Source: a virus
Virus record (IMG/VR): IMGVR_UViG_3300044732_001099
Coordinates: 22,967-86,966 of that record
Length of the DNA stretch: 64,000 nucleotides
Direction: 5' to 3' (one strand)
Shown here one piece after another: positions 1 through 12,500 of the stretch; position 1 is the first letter of the stretch; each line of letters opens with the position of its first letter. Below the pieces are notes generated by a model. That model searched no databases. It was not told the origin of the DNA and worked only from the letters and a program-made list of their open reading frames with translations. The translations under genes and the position numbers were made by a program.

Positions 1-2
1 CC

Positions 3-1364
3 TGTGCAAAATGTGGATGTGATATGGATTCTAAAAAAGAAAAGTATGAGGAAGATGATGATATGAAATCTGGTGGTCGCGCTTGTATGAAATGTGGTGG
101 TAAGATGCATAAGTCTGGTGGCACTATAAGCTCCTGCATGAAGTGCGGTGGTGGGAAATACACGTTTGGCGGTAAAACCGGATGGATGTCAAAAAAAAAA
201 AATGATGTAAGAAAATATCAAGCTGGAGGTCTGGCATCTACATCTGCTGATAAAGAAATAGCATTAAGTAGTGGTGCGTTTAATGTAGCAGAACCTACTT
301 ATGACGCAAGCGTTATTTCCAATGAAAAACCTATGCAGATTACTGACAATGCAATGCAAGGAACAAATCAGTTAAATTACAAAGAAGCCGTACAATCCTT
401 TAGAAAAAAAGAAGTTGATAAAACATTGCCAAATTTTGGATATGCAAAACAAGAACAAATAAAGTTAAATGAGTTGATAAGAAAAGACATATCTACTGGT
501 AATGCAAAAATGGATTTGCTTAGTGAAGATGATATTATTGGAGAAAAAACTCTTGGTGCTATGCGTGCATACGAAGCAAGTGGTCAATACACAAGACCAG
601 AGGGTTTTAAAGATAAATGGCTAGCCGAGTACAAAAAGCAATGGGATGAAATGCAGGCAACAGGCAAGTCTCCAAAAGGACCTGCCCCAAAAGCTACTGT
701 AGAGCAACCAAAAAAAGAAGAAAAGAGGGAAAAAACTCTTGTTGATAGCATTTATGATTATTTTAAACCACCTAAAAAACAACAAGCAGTTAAAGAAACT
801 CCTAAAAAATCTCCAAGACTTGTAAATGAACTAGGGTATGAATACTACATTGATAAAAAGACAGGGTTTACAGTTGTAACTATTCCTGATGAAGATATAC
901 AACCAGATGAAAGCGAAAAATACACAGATGACTTTGTTAAAAAAGAAAAGAAATCTAAAAAAGGCTCTTTCTTTCCATCGGCATCTGATATGATGGGTGG
1001 ACTTCAAAGTTCTGTTGATTATGCTGGAAATGCATTAAGTAGTTTTATTGGTAATACTGCTGATTTTATAAAAAATAATCAAAACAAAACTACTGATAAT
1101 AAAAAATATTCAGTAAAATCTAGAGCTGCATCTGTGTCTGCTGAGAAAATATCTCAAAAAAAATCTGGAGTAACGGTATTGAGAAAATATGATTCATCTG
1201 GACCGTCTTATACAAAAAGTAAAATTGTTGTAAAAGACAATATTACAAACAAAACACACACTGTAACTATACCACAAATGTTTGATAAAGCTAAAGGAAA
1301 ATACCATACAATAGAAATAGCTGGCAAAAAACATAAAATATTTCTTGATCCAAATCTAAAATAA
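3..1364 (+). CDS. Probable virion protein with Cys-rich N terminus and peptidoglycan-binding-like segment (5' partial)
   Basis: The frame is open to the left edge of the window: before the first Met (position 24) it already reads C-A-K-C-G-C-D, so the true start lies outside. Three knuckle-like Cys motifs follow each other (CAKCGC, CMKCGG, CMKCGG) within about 50 residues, mixed with GGK repeats; they could bind metal or be a low-complexity tail. Roughly residues 105-165 after the first Met resemble a PG_binding_1 helical repeat, with the signature IIGEKTLGAMRAYE. A Lys/Pro-rich linker and a Ser/Thr-rich, beta-prone C terminus follow. It lies 4 nt before the next virion gene. A structural or injection role is inferred from position only; I do not recognise the family. 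Confidence 0.75.
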   Translation, partial: CAKCGCDMDSKKEKYEEDDDMKSGGRACMKCGGKMHKSGGTISSCMKCGGGKYTFGGKTGWMSKKKNDVRKYQAGGLASTSADKEIALSSGAFNVAEPTYDASVISNEKPMQITDNAMQGTNQLNYKEAVQSFRKKEVDKTLPNFGYAKQEQIKLNELIRKDISTGNAKMDLLSEDDIIGEKTLGAMRAYEASGQYTRPEGFKDKWLAEYKKQWDEMQATGKSPKGPAPKATVEQPKKEEKREKTLVDSIYDYFKPPKKQQAVKETPKKSPRLVNELGYEYYIDKKTGFTVVTIPDEDIQPDESEKYTDDFVKKEKKSKKGSFFPSASDMMGGLQSSVDYAGNALSSFIGNTADFIKNNQNKTTDNKKYSVKSRAASVSAEKISQKKSGVTVLRKYDSSGPSYTKSKIVVKDNITNKTHTVTIPQMFDKAKGKYHTIEIAGKKHKIFLDPNLK

Positions 1365-1368
1365 AACC

Positions 1369-3429
1369 ATGAAATACAATCCATATTTACAGGCACAGTC
1401 AGGTATTGAAGCTAAAGATGAAGGAACATTTCCACAATATCAATATTATCCATATCTATACGACAGTACATCAGTTGGATCATTTCCCAGAGCAGTACCA
1501 TGGAGTAATCCTATTGATAATAGAATGAATATGACTGATGAAAACTACATTCAAATGTTTGATGAAGGAAGTAAAAAAATAGTCCTAAACAGAGGAAAAA
1601 GTGAAATAGGAATAAATAACTACGATAGAATGTTTCCTGATAAATCATTTTACACAGATCCTACTTCTAGTCCACAAATACAACCAAGAGAATCAAATCA
1701 ACCTGTATTATTGCGCGATAGAATACAACCTATTGATTATTCTAAATTAGATGAAGAATATGACAATGCAGGAGCTCCAGTATCTTCAAGTACAACGCCA
1801 AATATACAACCATTACAAAACTTTAAAATAGAGGATGTAAGAAATCCTATACCAAACATACAGCCTCTACAAAACTTCAAAATAGAAGATGTAATGGGGA
1901 CAACTGTTCCTATACCAAATCCAGATTTAGTAAACCCTGAAACACTAGAGTACGATCCTTTTACAGGATTGCCAGTTAAAAAACAATTTGATCAAAATAT
2001 TTTACCTGATTTAGGTTTTGCAACAGATGAGCCACAAGTAAGTTTAGACATTTCACCATATAAAGACGATGTAGAATACATTAGAGCTCAAAGACAACAA
2101 GAACCTGAAATAAAAGATGATCCTGAATTTAGAAAAAAGTACAATGATGCTTTAAACTTTTTAGCTCCATCTATAAAACTAATGACCGGTATTAACCCAA
2201 ATAATAACAAAATTCGGTCAACAGGTTATAAGGTGCCAGTTCCAAAACCAGAAACAACTACAACAACTACAACAGAAACACAAGAGAAAAAAAACAAGTT
2301 TGGCGTACCAGAAGCATACTATCTAGGTAAGTCTATGCTTGACGCTACTGCACTTATTAGAAATATGGTGCAGCCACAGCCACCATCTTTGCAGATGAAA
2401 ATACCTCATTATGAAAGACAAAGATTAGACCCTACACCATACGATGCTATGCGTTCTCAGATGCGCGATCAAGGCACACAGGCATATAGATTACAAAGAG
2501 AAAACATATCGCAGGCAAGCGACCTTATGAAAGGTCTTTCTGCAGTAACATCAGGCACTCAACAAGGTCTTATGAATGTAGGTATGCAACAAGCTGGCGC
2601 CGAGCAGCAGATACAAGGTATCAATCAGCAGATATCTATGCAGGAGCAGCAGCAACAAACACAAATGCTAAACCAAGAGGCTGCTACTAACTACCAGATT
2701 CAACAACAAGCTCAACAATACAAAGACCAAATGGTATCTGCTCAGTTGCAAAGACTTGGTGATACTGCCGGTGCATACGCAAAATATGTAAACATGAAAG
2801 ATATTGCTAGCAAACAAGATACTGTAAATAAAGCTGCTATTCAATCTAATCTTGATATTCAAAATGCAATGCTTCAATATCAGATGCATAAAGATGCAAT
2901 GGATTCAGATGAATATAAATCTGCATGGGCCCAACACTGGACTAAAACACTAGATCAAATGTCTACAGATAAAATTAAAAATGAAAAATTTGGAGCACTA
3001 AAAGAATACTATGGTGAAATGTCGCCAAGGTATAGTGACTATCAAAGAATAGCAATGGACCCTACATTTACTAAATCCTACTATCAAAATAAAAATAATT
3101 ATGAAAACTTTCAAAGATTATATCCTGGCGGCGTAGCACCTGATAAAACAAAATATGCTAATGATGATGATTACAATAAAGCAGTTGCAGAGTACCAAAA
3201 AGCAGAAGCAAGCAGCAAGGCATTTACTGAAGATAAATCATACAAACAGTTCGAAGAGATGCAACAATTTTGGACTGAAATAGGAAATGAACGTAACGAA
3301 TCTGGTGAACGAAAAAAGTTTGCAGACCAGTACATGCAGCAAAGGGGTTATTACACTACAGAACAACTATTAGAAACGGTGAAAGAGGCATTAGACCGAA
3401 GTAAGCAGTCTTTAGAATTTGGCGGATAG
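1369..3429 (+). CDS. Virion-associated protein with Gln-rich coiled coil, unknown function
   Basis: 686 residues. It starts 4 nt after the previous stop at an ATG preceded by AAAATAAAACC, the leader style seen across the window. The N-terminal third is Pro/Tyr/Asn-rich and contains a near-perfect duplication of the 13-mer NIQPLQNFKIEDV (about residues 145-174). A Thr-rich hinge (about residues 295-305) leads to a long Gln/Ala/Met-rich helical stretch (about 370-560) that looks like a coiled coil, then a charged helical C terminus. No enzymatic motif is visible. Its place between other large structural genes and the giant polymerase-helicase gene suggests an internal or tail-associated virion protein. 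Ends in TAG. Confidence 0.75.
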   Translation: MKYNPYLQAQSGIEAKDEGTFPQYQYYPYLYDSTSVGSFPRAVPWSNPIDNRMNMTDENYIQMFDEGSKKIVLNRGKSEIGINNYDRMFPDKSFYTDPTSSPQIQPRESNQPVLLRDRIQPIDYSKLDEEYDNAGAPVSSSTTPNIQPLQNFKIEDVRNPIPNIQPLQNFKIEDVMGTTVPIPNPDLVNPETLEYDPFTGLPVKKQFDQNILPDLGFATDEPQVSLDISPYKDDVEYIRAQRQQEPEIKDDPEFRKKYNDALNFLAPSIKLMTGINPNNNKIRSTGYKVPVPKPETTTTTTTETQEKKNKFGVPEAYYLGKSMLDATALIRNMVQPQPPSLQMKIPHYERQRLDPTPYDAMRSQMRDQGTQAYRLQRENISQASDLMKGLSAVTSGTQQGLMNVGMQQAGAEQQIQGINQQISMQEQQQQTQMLNQEAATNYQIQQQAQQYKDQMVSAQLQRLGDTAGAYAKYVNMKDIASKQDTVNKAAIQSNLDIQNAMLQYQMHKDAMDSDEYKSAWAQHWTKTLDQMSTDKIKNEKFGALKEYYGEMSPRYSDYQRIAMDPTFTKSYYQNKNNYENFQRLYPGGVAPDKTKYANDDDYNKAVAEYQKAEASSKAFTEDKSYKQFEEMQQFWTEIGNERNESGERKKFADQYMQQRGYYTTEQLLETVKEALDRSKQSLEFGG

Positions 3430-3458
3430 AAATATTCAAAAATATTTTTTTATTAACA

Positions 3459-6400
3459 ATGGCTTGTTTATCTTTGAATGATCAAGCCTTTATATTTATA
3501 ACTATGACATTTCCATCTTTTGTAACAACAGGCGGCACAGTCGACATTCCAACAGTACCTTTAGAAAGAAAGGCGCTTGATTTAACTCCTCTTATACAGC
3601 AGTTAATGATGAATAAAAAAGCATCATCAACCGGAACAACTGCTAAAGGAGATGAAAAAGATCCTGACATTAAAGGAACAACTGGACAAACAGAACAATG
3701 GTATGATAACTATACAAAAAATCAACAAGAAATAAAAAATCTTGTAAATTGGTTTGGCACTGACGTTGTTACTTCACAGCCTGAATACCGTAGATTGATT
3801 AATGAACAAAATGAAATTACTAATCCAGCTGTTAAGCAAAGGCTTGAAAATAATAAACAAAGACTTGATGCATATGATGCACTTGTAAAAGAAAAAGGAG
3901 CATCTGGCATGATAAATATGGATGCACTTTCTAGATACGGCATAGGTATGGCTCATTCTGATTGGTCATATTTTATGCAACGTGGACAAACACCTGAAGG
4001 TTTAAAAGTAACTAGGCCTGGTGAGTTTGCTTGGATGGAAGATTTTTCATTTACTTCAGATATAGCAACATTTGACGATGCCTTAAAAGCATTAAATGAA
4101 AGATATGCTGGATTAGGAACAAGTGAGTTTTCAACTGGTGGTGGTTCTGATCAAATATATCAAGATTTAAAAGATGATTGGACTTTTTTAGTATCTGAAC
4201 ATAATAATTCAGTAACTACTAAAAAAAGTAATAATAATATTTATGGAGAAAATCCTAGACAAATAGGACAATTAGAAGCAGTAAAACAACAAGCTTTGCA
4301 AAGTGCTTTTAGTGGTAGTTTTGGAAAAGGTATGGAAGGTGATGATATGGCAAATGGTTTAGCTGGTAAGTTTTTATCATTAACAGCAGAAACTGTTCCT
4401 GCAAGTAAAGTTGGTCTTCCCGGAAATAAAAGTGTAAAAGCAATATTTCAATCAAAAGCTTATAATGATGTATTTACAGATGGTCAACCAAATCAAGGTG
4501 ATTATTTAGATGCAAAAGGTAACGTAAAAGAAGCAGAATACAAAAAAGCTGTAGAAGACTGGAATACAAAAAATCAAGAAGCTGGCAAAAATTACTACAA
4601 AACACATGATGGATATTATTTTAAAGCAGGAACAAAAGATGAAAATGGAAATGACATTGGTGGTACATTAGACCAAGATGCTTTACTAGGAGATTATCAA
4701 AGATTTATATATGATATAGTAGATGCTGAAACTAATAAAAGATTAACTACTGTTGATAGTTTTAAATCCGATCAAACTAAAACTATTACAGCTACTGAAA
4801 CTTGGCAACAAATGGCTAATGATGCAAAAGCCGCAGAAGCAGCAGTGCTAGCAGCAAACCAAGAAGATTTCTCTGTGGCAGTAGCTAATAATATTGGTAT
4901 AGAAGAAGATCAATTTAAAAAACTTTTAGGTGGCGACTTAGGAGATTATAGTATTGTTAGTGAACTTGCTGATTTTTTTACAGGAAAACAATCATGGAGC
5001 GAGTTAGTATCAGATTATAAAAATGAATCTACTCGATACACATCAGATGATGATTTAAATGAAATGACATATTCAAGCGTTTCACCGTTTATATTAAATA
5101 AAGATGAAAATGGCAAAACTACATATTTACCAAATCCTGACTTTAGTGGTGATAAAATAAATATATATAAAGCTGCAATGAAAAAACATGCAATAGAAGA
5201 ACAAAACATGTCTGAAGATGAAGCTGAAGCATATGCAGAAGAAAAAACAAAAAAAGCAAAAAACGCACATAAAACATTAAATGATAATTATTTAACGTAT
5301 GGCATACAAGGTATGACATCTTTTGATGGAACAAAAGCAACAGTTGTATATCAAGATGAAGATTTATTAAAATTAATCAATGCTTCATGGTTTGATGACA
5401 TTGGAGGAAATAAAATAGGCAAAACAGCAAGTCAACTATTTAATAATCAACTTGCACAAGTAGGAACTACTGTAGTTAATGGAGGACAGTTATTTGGCGG
5501 TGTATTTAGATTTGAAAGTATAGATGAAGAACATTCATTTGTAAATCTTGGCATAGCGTCTAATGCAGGAGCTAAAGCGAAGTATAAAATGACAATAAAT
5601 GGTAAAGAATATAAACAAGGTGCATTTATTCCTTTATCAGTAGTAGATCAAATGAATGCAGAACAATTAAAAGACTTTAATAGTAAAGTTGATTATGGTA
5701 CAAATGGATATTGGAATATTCAAAATGGTATGGCTACAACTAATGGAAATCCTGATAAAACTAAAAGAGTTGCAGGAATGGGTAAAAATTCTGAAAAAGT
5801 ATTATTTGAATTAAATTCTACAGGTGGCGCAAATGCAATAGCTGAAAGTGGTACTTCTATTACATCCAATGTAAATCTTATAGGAAAAAAAGCAGATATA
5901 ATTGCTTACTGGACTACTAATGGAACTACTCTTACAAGACAAATGCCAGCATACGCACAAGATGATACAAAAAAAGTGTTTTGGGATGAAGCTGAAAAAC
6001 TTGATAGAAAATATGCAATATATGGAGATGATAGACCAAATGCTCCAAAAGAAAAAATAGAACTTGCAAGAAAAAATGTAAATGAATTAGCAAAAGCGGC
6101 CAAAATACAAATAGGTTCAAATGCCTATAAAGAATTAGAAAAAACTTTGTATACAACAGATTATATTGAAAGAAAAAATATAATAGCAAAATCATTAGCA
6201 ATAAGAAATAATGTTCAAGGTACTGCAAACTGGGACAAATCTCCAAAACTTGTAAATGAAACAATAGTTGGGATAGATGGTAAAGTAAAAGACTGGGCAA
6301 AGTCTCAACTATATTTACAAGAAGAAAAAAATAGTAAAGGAGAGGAATTATATAGAGTTACTACTGCAGTAGAAGTACAAGCACAAATGGCAGCTGCTAA

Positions 6401-6515
6401 TGCAGAAAAAACAAAACAAAAGATTATTACACATCATAATAATCGTTTTAAATCAGCGTCACCACCAGATAAGTATTCAACAAATAAAGCAAAAGCTAAT
6501 CCAAAAACTGAATAA
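3459..6515 (+). CDS. Large virion-associated protein, unknown function
   Basis: 1,018 residues from the first ATG. A second in-frame ATG at 3504 (MTFPSF...) is equally plausible, because both are preceded by A/T-rich sequence and neither has a Shine-Dalgarno box. The protein is rich in Lys, Asn, Asp and Ala with long helical segments. A hydrophobic stretch is absent and no catalytic motif is apparent. An Ala/Glu-rich helical stretch lies near residues 450-470 and another near 575-605 (AEAYAEEKTKKAKNAHK). It ends 2 nt before the start of the 7,503-residue gene, so the two are probably co-translated. By position it belongs to the same virion or injection block. I do not recognise the family. 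Confidence 0.75.
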   Translation: MACLSLNDQAFIFITMTFPSFVTTGGTVDIPTVPLERKALDLTPLIQQLMMNKKASSTGTTAKGDEKDPDIKGTTGQTEQWYDNYTKNQQEIKNLVNWFGTDVVTSQPEYRRLINEQNEITNPAVKQRLENNKQRLDAYDALVKEKGASGMINMDALSRYGIGMAHSDWSYFMQRGQTPEGLKVTRPGEFAWMEDFSFTSDIATFDDALKALNERYAGLGTSEFSTGGGSDQIYQDLKDDWTFLVSEHNNSVTTKKSNNNIYGENPRQIGQLEAVKQQALQSAFSGSFGKGMEGDDMANGLAGKFLSLTAETVPASKVGLPGNKSVKAIFQSKAYNDVFTDGQPNQGDYLDAKGNVKEAEYKKAVEDWNTKNQEAGKNYYKTHDGYYFKAGTKDENGNDIGGTLDQDALLGDYQRFIYDIVDAETNKRLTTVDSFKSDQTKTITATETWQQMANDAKAAEAAVLAANQEDFSVAVANNIGIEEDQFKKLLGGDLGDYSIVSELADFFTGKQSWSELVSDYKNESTRYTSDDDLNEMTYSSVSPFILNKDENGKTTYLPNPDFSGDKINIYKAAMKKHAIEEQNMSEDEAEAYAEEKTKKAKNAHKTLNDNYLTYGIQGMTSFDGTKATVVYQDEDLLKLINASWFDDIGGNKIGKTASQLFNNQLAQVGTTVVNGGQLFGGVFRFESIDEEHSFVNLGIASNAGAKAKYKMTINGKEYKQGAFIPLSVVDQMNAEQLKDFNSKVDYGTNGYWNIQNGMATTNGNPDKTKRVAGMGKNSEKVLFELNSTGGANAIAESGTSITSNVNLIGKKADIIAYWTTNGTTLTRQMPAYAQDDTKKVFWDEAEKLDRKYAIYGDDRPNAPKEKIELARKNVNELAKAAKIQIGSNAYKELEKTLYTTDYIERKNIIAKSLAIRNNVQGTANWDKSPKLVNETIVGIDGKVKDWAKSQLYLQEEKNSKGEELYRVTTAVEVQAQMAAANAEKTKQKIITHHNNRFKSASPPDKYSTNKAKANPKTE

Positions 6516-6517
6516 AT

Positions 6518-9500
6518 ATGGCAGGCCCAGATCCAAACAATAATAACTTACCGGAACAAACAAACAACAATCCGGAACCGCAAAAACAACAATTTGTTGA
6601 CCCTATTACTCTTAAGCTTAACAACATAACAGAATATGAAGCTAAAGAGCTAGGTTGGACTGTTGTTCCTATGACTCTTGAAGATAGTTATAGAGTAAAT
6701 CAACCTTCTATTGGTAACATGAGTCCAATGCAATATCAAAAGTTGTATCGCACATATATGGAAGAAGATATGTATGAAGCAGCTTTGAGTAGAAGGTATG
6801 ACCAAAATAGAGATGCAAGTTATGATTTTTTGCAATCTATAAGAAGACCAGCAGAATCTAAGCCTGGATTACCAATACAAGCACATCCTAAAGCATGGGG
6901 CATTAGTCCTGAAAATGCTTCAAAATATCAATATGTTGATTCTCAAAAAAGACTTTCTGAAATAGGATATGAATATGGTCTTCGTGGAACAAGAAGACAG
7001 GTTTTAAATAATGAACAGATAGCAGAATCAAGAAAAAAATATTTTGATCCAAAAGCCAATGGTGGATTAGGAGAGTTTAAAAGTATTGAAGCATACCAAA
7101 GATCTAATCACTTTGGATCTCCTTATAGATATGCCGAGGATGGTACTAAGAAAATGTTAGTAATGGATAATGCTAACAAAATGTGGGTTGAAGTTGATGA
7201 AGATGATGTTATTGCTGGCAACCAGTTAAGATCAACATGGGGTACAAAAGAAAAAGATTCTGGATTTTTTCAACACGTATCAGATAGTTTTTATAATGGT
7301 ACTGTAGACTTAACAACTAACATGTGGGGTAGCATGGTAGAAACAATGGGTACTATGGGTAAGTTTATGTCAGGTAGCGATGATGTAAACTCATGGCAAA
7401 AATGGGGTAGGTCTGTTCAAAATTATGGCAATGCACAAAAATCTAAGATATCTGAAGCTGCAGAAAACGAAGGTATGTTTGGCTCTTGGAGAGCAGGATT
7501 TGGTACAGTATCTAACATGCTTCCACAACTTGCCGCGCAAGCTGGTATTGGATTTTTAACTGGTGGTGCATCTGCATACGTACAAGCATTAGGTAAAGGT
7601 GGTCAGTTTGCCGCTAGAATGATGAATGGCGCTCCACATATGTTTGGTGCTATTTATGCTGCAAATGGTATGAATGAAGAGGGAAAGGCTGCAGGACTAT
7701 CTGATAATGATAGAATGTTTATGAATCTTCTTGCTGGAGGAACTGTGTTTGCGGCTGAAAAGTTTACATCAAAGTTTCTTGGTGCAACAGGTATAGCTGA
7801 TGGTTTTGCCAATAAAGCTAGTAGAGAGATTGTAGAGCAAAACATGGCTAAAGGAACTTCAGAAGTTATGAAAAAGTTTGCACCTACTATAATATCTAAA
7901 ACAGCTTCTGCTGCAGAAAAAGAAGCTGCTAAAGAAGCAGCGTCATCTACACTTGGAAGATACTATCTTAATGGATTAAAAACAGTTGTAGCAACAGGTA
8001 AACTTGGTAAAAATTTAGGTCAAAATCTATTAAATGGAACACAAAGGTTATTAAGTGCACCAATACGTTTTGGCTATACAACTACACCAAAAACCTTAAT
8101 GGGTAGAACTAGAGGCTTTGTTGCGTCTGCATGGGAAGAAGGATGGGAAGAAGAAATAGAAAAGCGCATGAACTATTGGTTTAAAGAGGCATATAATGCA
8201 GGAATGATTGGCATTGATGGTCCTGATAAGTATGCTACTCCTGGCAAGGGTATGTTTGACAACACGGTACATTCTAAACCTTATGATGAGTTTTTTGCTG
8301 GTGCTATTGGTGGTGGTATCATGGGTGCTATATTTGGCGGTAGAATGAAAAGAAATTTTTCTGACAAACATGCAATAGAATATGCACTACAATTTGGTGG
8401 TGATTTTGACAAGGCTTATGATGCATTAGTAAGTTGGAAAGAAAGAGTTGGATTTGATTCTAAGATAACAGATCCTAGTGATAACTTTTTGTCAATGTTT
8501 CCTGAGACAGAAAGAAAAGATATAAAAAGTAGAAATGATATAGCATTTGAAGCATTGGTTGAAGACGTTAGAGCTGCATCTCAAATAATAAAAACATTTA
8601 AACTTACTGACCCTGATAAAATATCTCGTATTGCTGGTGGTGATATGAGATTATTAACTGATACTGTAGATAATCTTGTAAATGCTAAAAAACTATCAAC
8701 TGAAATAGAAGGATTAAAAGTACAACTTCAAAACACAAAACCTGAAGATGTAAACTATAAAGAACTAGAAAGGCAAATACAAGAAAAAGAAGTAGATTTA
8801 AAACAAGTAAGTAAACTAGCCGATGATGTATTGTCCGGAAAAGCTATTGAAAACTATAGAGCCCAAACATTTGTCCGTGGTTTGTTAGTAAATAATGAAT
8901 ACAACAATCTATACAATAGTATAGAAAACGAAACAGATCCAGAAGTTAAAAGACAAAAAGCACAAAAAGCATTTGATGATTCTATTAATAATGCAGAAAC
9001 AAGGGACTTGTGGAAAGACCAGGAAAAAGCATTAAATCTTATCTATAATAGTAGAGAAATACTAGAACAGTTTAAGCAGTCAAAAGCTACAATAGAAGAA
9101 AGAACTAAGCAAAGTAATGATTTTGTAGGAGAGTTTGACTCTATTGATTTCAATAATCCTGACAGTATTATTGAAGTATTGCAAAAAGTTAATGGAAATC
9201 ATCTTCAAGAAATTGTAGGTAAAAAGATTGATGATATTAGCAAAAAAATCAATGACGAAAGAGAAAAAATACAAGTTGAACTTGATAATGATTTTAACTC
9301 AGTAAGAGAAAAGTTTGGGTTTGACGATGTCACGTTTGATGATTTATACAACAAAACTGGCAATGACGAAATAGATGCTGCTATCGATGAAGTACTTGGT
9401 AAAAAGAAAGATAAAGTAGAAAGATTTAGTTCTCTTAATGGTGTTGATAATGAAGTAAAAAATGCCAAAACATTACTTAAGAATAGAGGCGCAGTAAAAT

Positions 9501-12500
9501 ATGTTCCTGGTGGAGGAATAGATACAAGAACTGGAGAATGGAATAATGGTGATTATTTTACCCAACAAGCCAACCAAAGAAAATACAAAAAAGTCAACAA
9601 AGATGTTGAAACCGAAATAGATGAAAAGACATTTGTGTCAATGCAGGATGCTGCAAAAGCACAAGGCAAAGATTCTTTTGAATACAACGGAGAAATGTTT
9701 ATTGCCGAGGACTCTAATCAGATTAAAGTTGATGGTAAAAAAGCAGTTGACAGAAGTACACTAGTAGATGATTCTCAGTTATTTGACTTTTTAGAAATAG
9801 ATGACGTTAATGAACTATTCTTAAAAATGCCTACTGTTGGTGGGATGAATATAAGAGAAGAACTTAACAAAATTGCAAAAGAGTATGATGAGACAAAAGT
9901 TCTTACTGCTCAAATGAAAGAAAAGCTCAAAGAAATAAACAAAAACATAACAGACCAAGAGGAAATGTTATCTGTTTATAAATGGGCAAAAATGTTATCT
10001 GAAAATAAAATACTTTCTCCTGTACAGGAAGAGTATATGGATATGCAAACATTTAATGAAGTAAATCTACCTGCTTATATAAATAAACTAGCAGTAGATA
10101 GATCTTATTTTATGAATGTTGCTGTTAGTACACTTTCAAAAGATGACCGAGATAACAAACTTAATGAGTTAAAAGATAACGTCATTAAAATGCAGGCACA
10201 TGTTTATAATGAACTTGTTGCAGAGTTAAATGGTGATGATATTGTTGTTAATGGACAAACAGTAAAGTTTCCTGGTGAAATATCTTTGGATTCAAGCGAA
10301 ACAGAAGTAATGCAAGCATATCAGTGGATGCATTATTTTATTCAAAATCTTACACCAGATCAGAAAAATGAATTTAAAGGTGCATTTGATAAGTTTTGGA
10401 GCGCTAAAGTAGAAAGCAAAGACACTGTGCCTAGTGCACAAGAACAAGGTATGTTCCTTGAAGGATTTGATTTAATGCTTGATTTTGAAGCATTTAAAAA
10501 TGGATATACTACTAGCAAATATTATAACAAAAATAACTCTTATAGAGAACTATTTTATTATCATGCCATAAACATGATGATGAATGTAGACCCAATGATT
10601 GCATTTGGTGCTATAAGTAATGTTATTGATGCTGTAGATGCTAGTCAAAAGTTTGAACTTGATAAGTCAAAATATCCTGCAGGTGACCATACGGCAGAAC
10701 AGATTATGAACGTAATGATAGGTATTACTCACTTGTCAGAAAACATAAAAAGAAACGAAGCAAATCCAGATGTAGCATTTATAGAGTTACTAGATCATGT
10801 AAAAAGTACTATGAAAATAGGTGCAAGTAGAGAAGGCAGATCTAATAAAGCGAAAGGTTTATATGAAAGAGTAAAAAATTCTTCAACTGGAAAATATAAT
10901 ACAAATGGTAAACATATAAAAGACAATGTAATGTCATTTTTTGGTTACGGTGGTGTAGGAAAATCTACCTTTGTAATCAAAACATTATCTGAGATTGCAT
11001 TATCATTAGGTAAAAAGAACTTTGTTTTTATAGCGCCTAACATAGAGCAAAAAAATATACTTGAAAACACAGTAAAAAATATCTTCCCTAAAGGTGTTCA
11101 TGCTGAATTTTACCTTGTTAGTGATTTTGTAAAAAAACAAGATCAATACAAAGACTATGTAATATTTGCCGATGAGATATCATTGTACAGCGACGAAGAG
11201 AAAAACTCCATTGCATTTAACTATAGCAAAATAGGTGGTAAAAAAATATCTACCGTAGACAATGTAGGTTTTATTGATGAATCTAATACAGTATTTCTGC
11301 TTGGCGACACATTACAAGCACCTCCATCTGGTGAAATATATGACAATTCACCAAGAATAGAACAGTTCACTCAACATGGTTTTAATATTACTTCAGTAAA
11401 AAGAAGTAGCTTTATTGAAATCTATAAAATACAAACTGAGTTTAGGAGAAATGCTAAAAACAATGAACTAGGCCCTCCACAACTATTTGGTTATTCGTAC
11501 AGCGAAGATGATAATGTAAAAAAAGGTGTCAAGTTAAACAATGACAAGGATGGATTTTTAGCTGAATCAAAAGCTGCAGTTGAATCTGGTATAGGTTATA
11601 TTATTGTGCATTCTGAAAAGGAGTACAATGATATAATAAATGATATATCACCTGATAAGCACGACAGAGTATTTTTAATGACTCAGTTAAACAAATCTCC
11701 GCAAGGCAGAACATTGGTTGGTGAAGTTTATGTTTACATGCCATATAGCACAACTGACACAAAAAGCCAATATAACAATAATAAGTTGTACAACATGTAC
11801 ATGCTTACTGCTGTTAGCCGCGCGTCTCAGTTTGTATCTGTTTACACAGGCGATGGACTAGGCAACAAAAACTCTGTTAAAGTCAGTGAAGACAAAATAG
11901 AATCGTTTGATGATAGCGTTGAAGCAAAAGTTGAAAGAAAGCAACAACTTTGGAATAGAGTATCTGGTGTAGTAAAAGGACTTACTGCAGTAAAAGCCGT
12001 GCCGGCACCTGTAAAAAATACAAATAAGCCAAAAGCGCCAGTTGTTCAAACAGATGATTTAAATCAACAAGAAGAAGCACCTAAAGAAAATGCTGCAGCA
12101 AATAACACAAAAGGTAAAGGTGTAAAATCAAACTCTAATAGTCCAAAGAAAACAACACAGGTTAAAACTAATAATAGAAAACGTAAAACAACAAATAAAA
12201 ATAAAAAGCAATACGAAGAACAACAAGAGACACCCGAAGAAGAAACAAACGAACCGGTAACCGCATACGAGCAAAACGTAAGCAACCAGGGAGACATGCC
12301 AGAAGACGAACTTAATAACTTAGATGGCAATCAAGATACAGATACAGACCATTCTAATATAGAATCATCTATTGATAACGGTGAGTTTGGATTGACACTT
12401 AAAACAGGCGAAAACAATGTAAATCTAGTCACAACTTTTGTTAACGGCAATCCATTTGTGGTTGTTGTCGGTGGTACTTATAGAGATAAAAATGGGAAAA

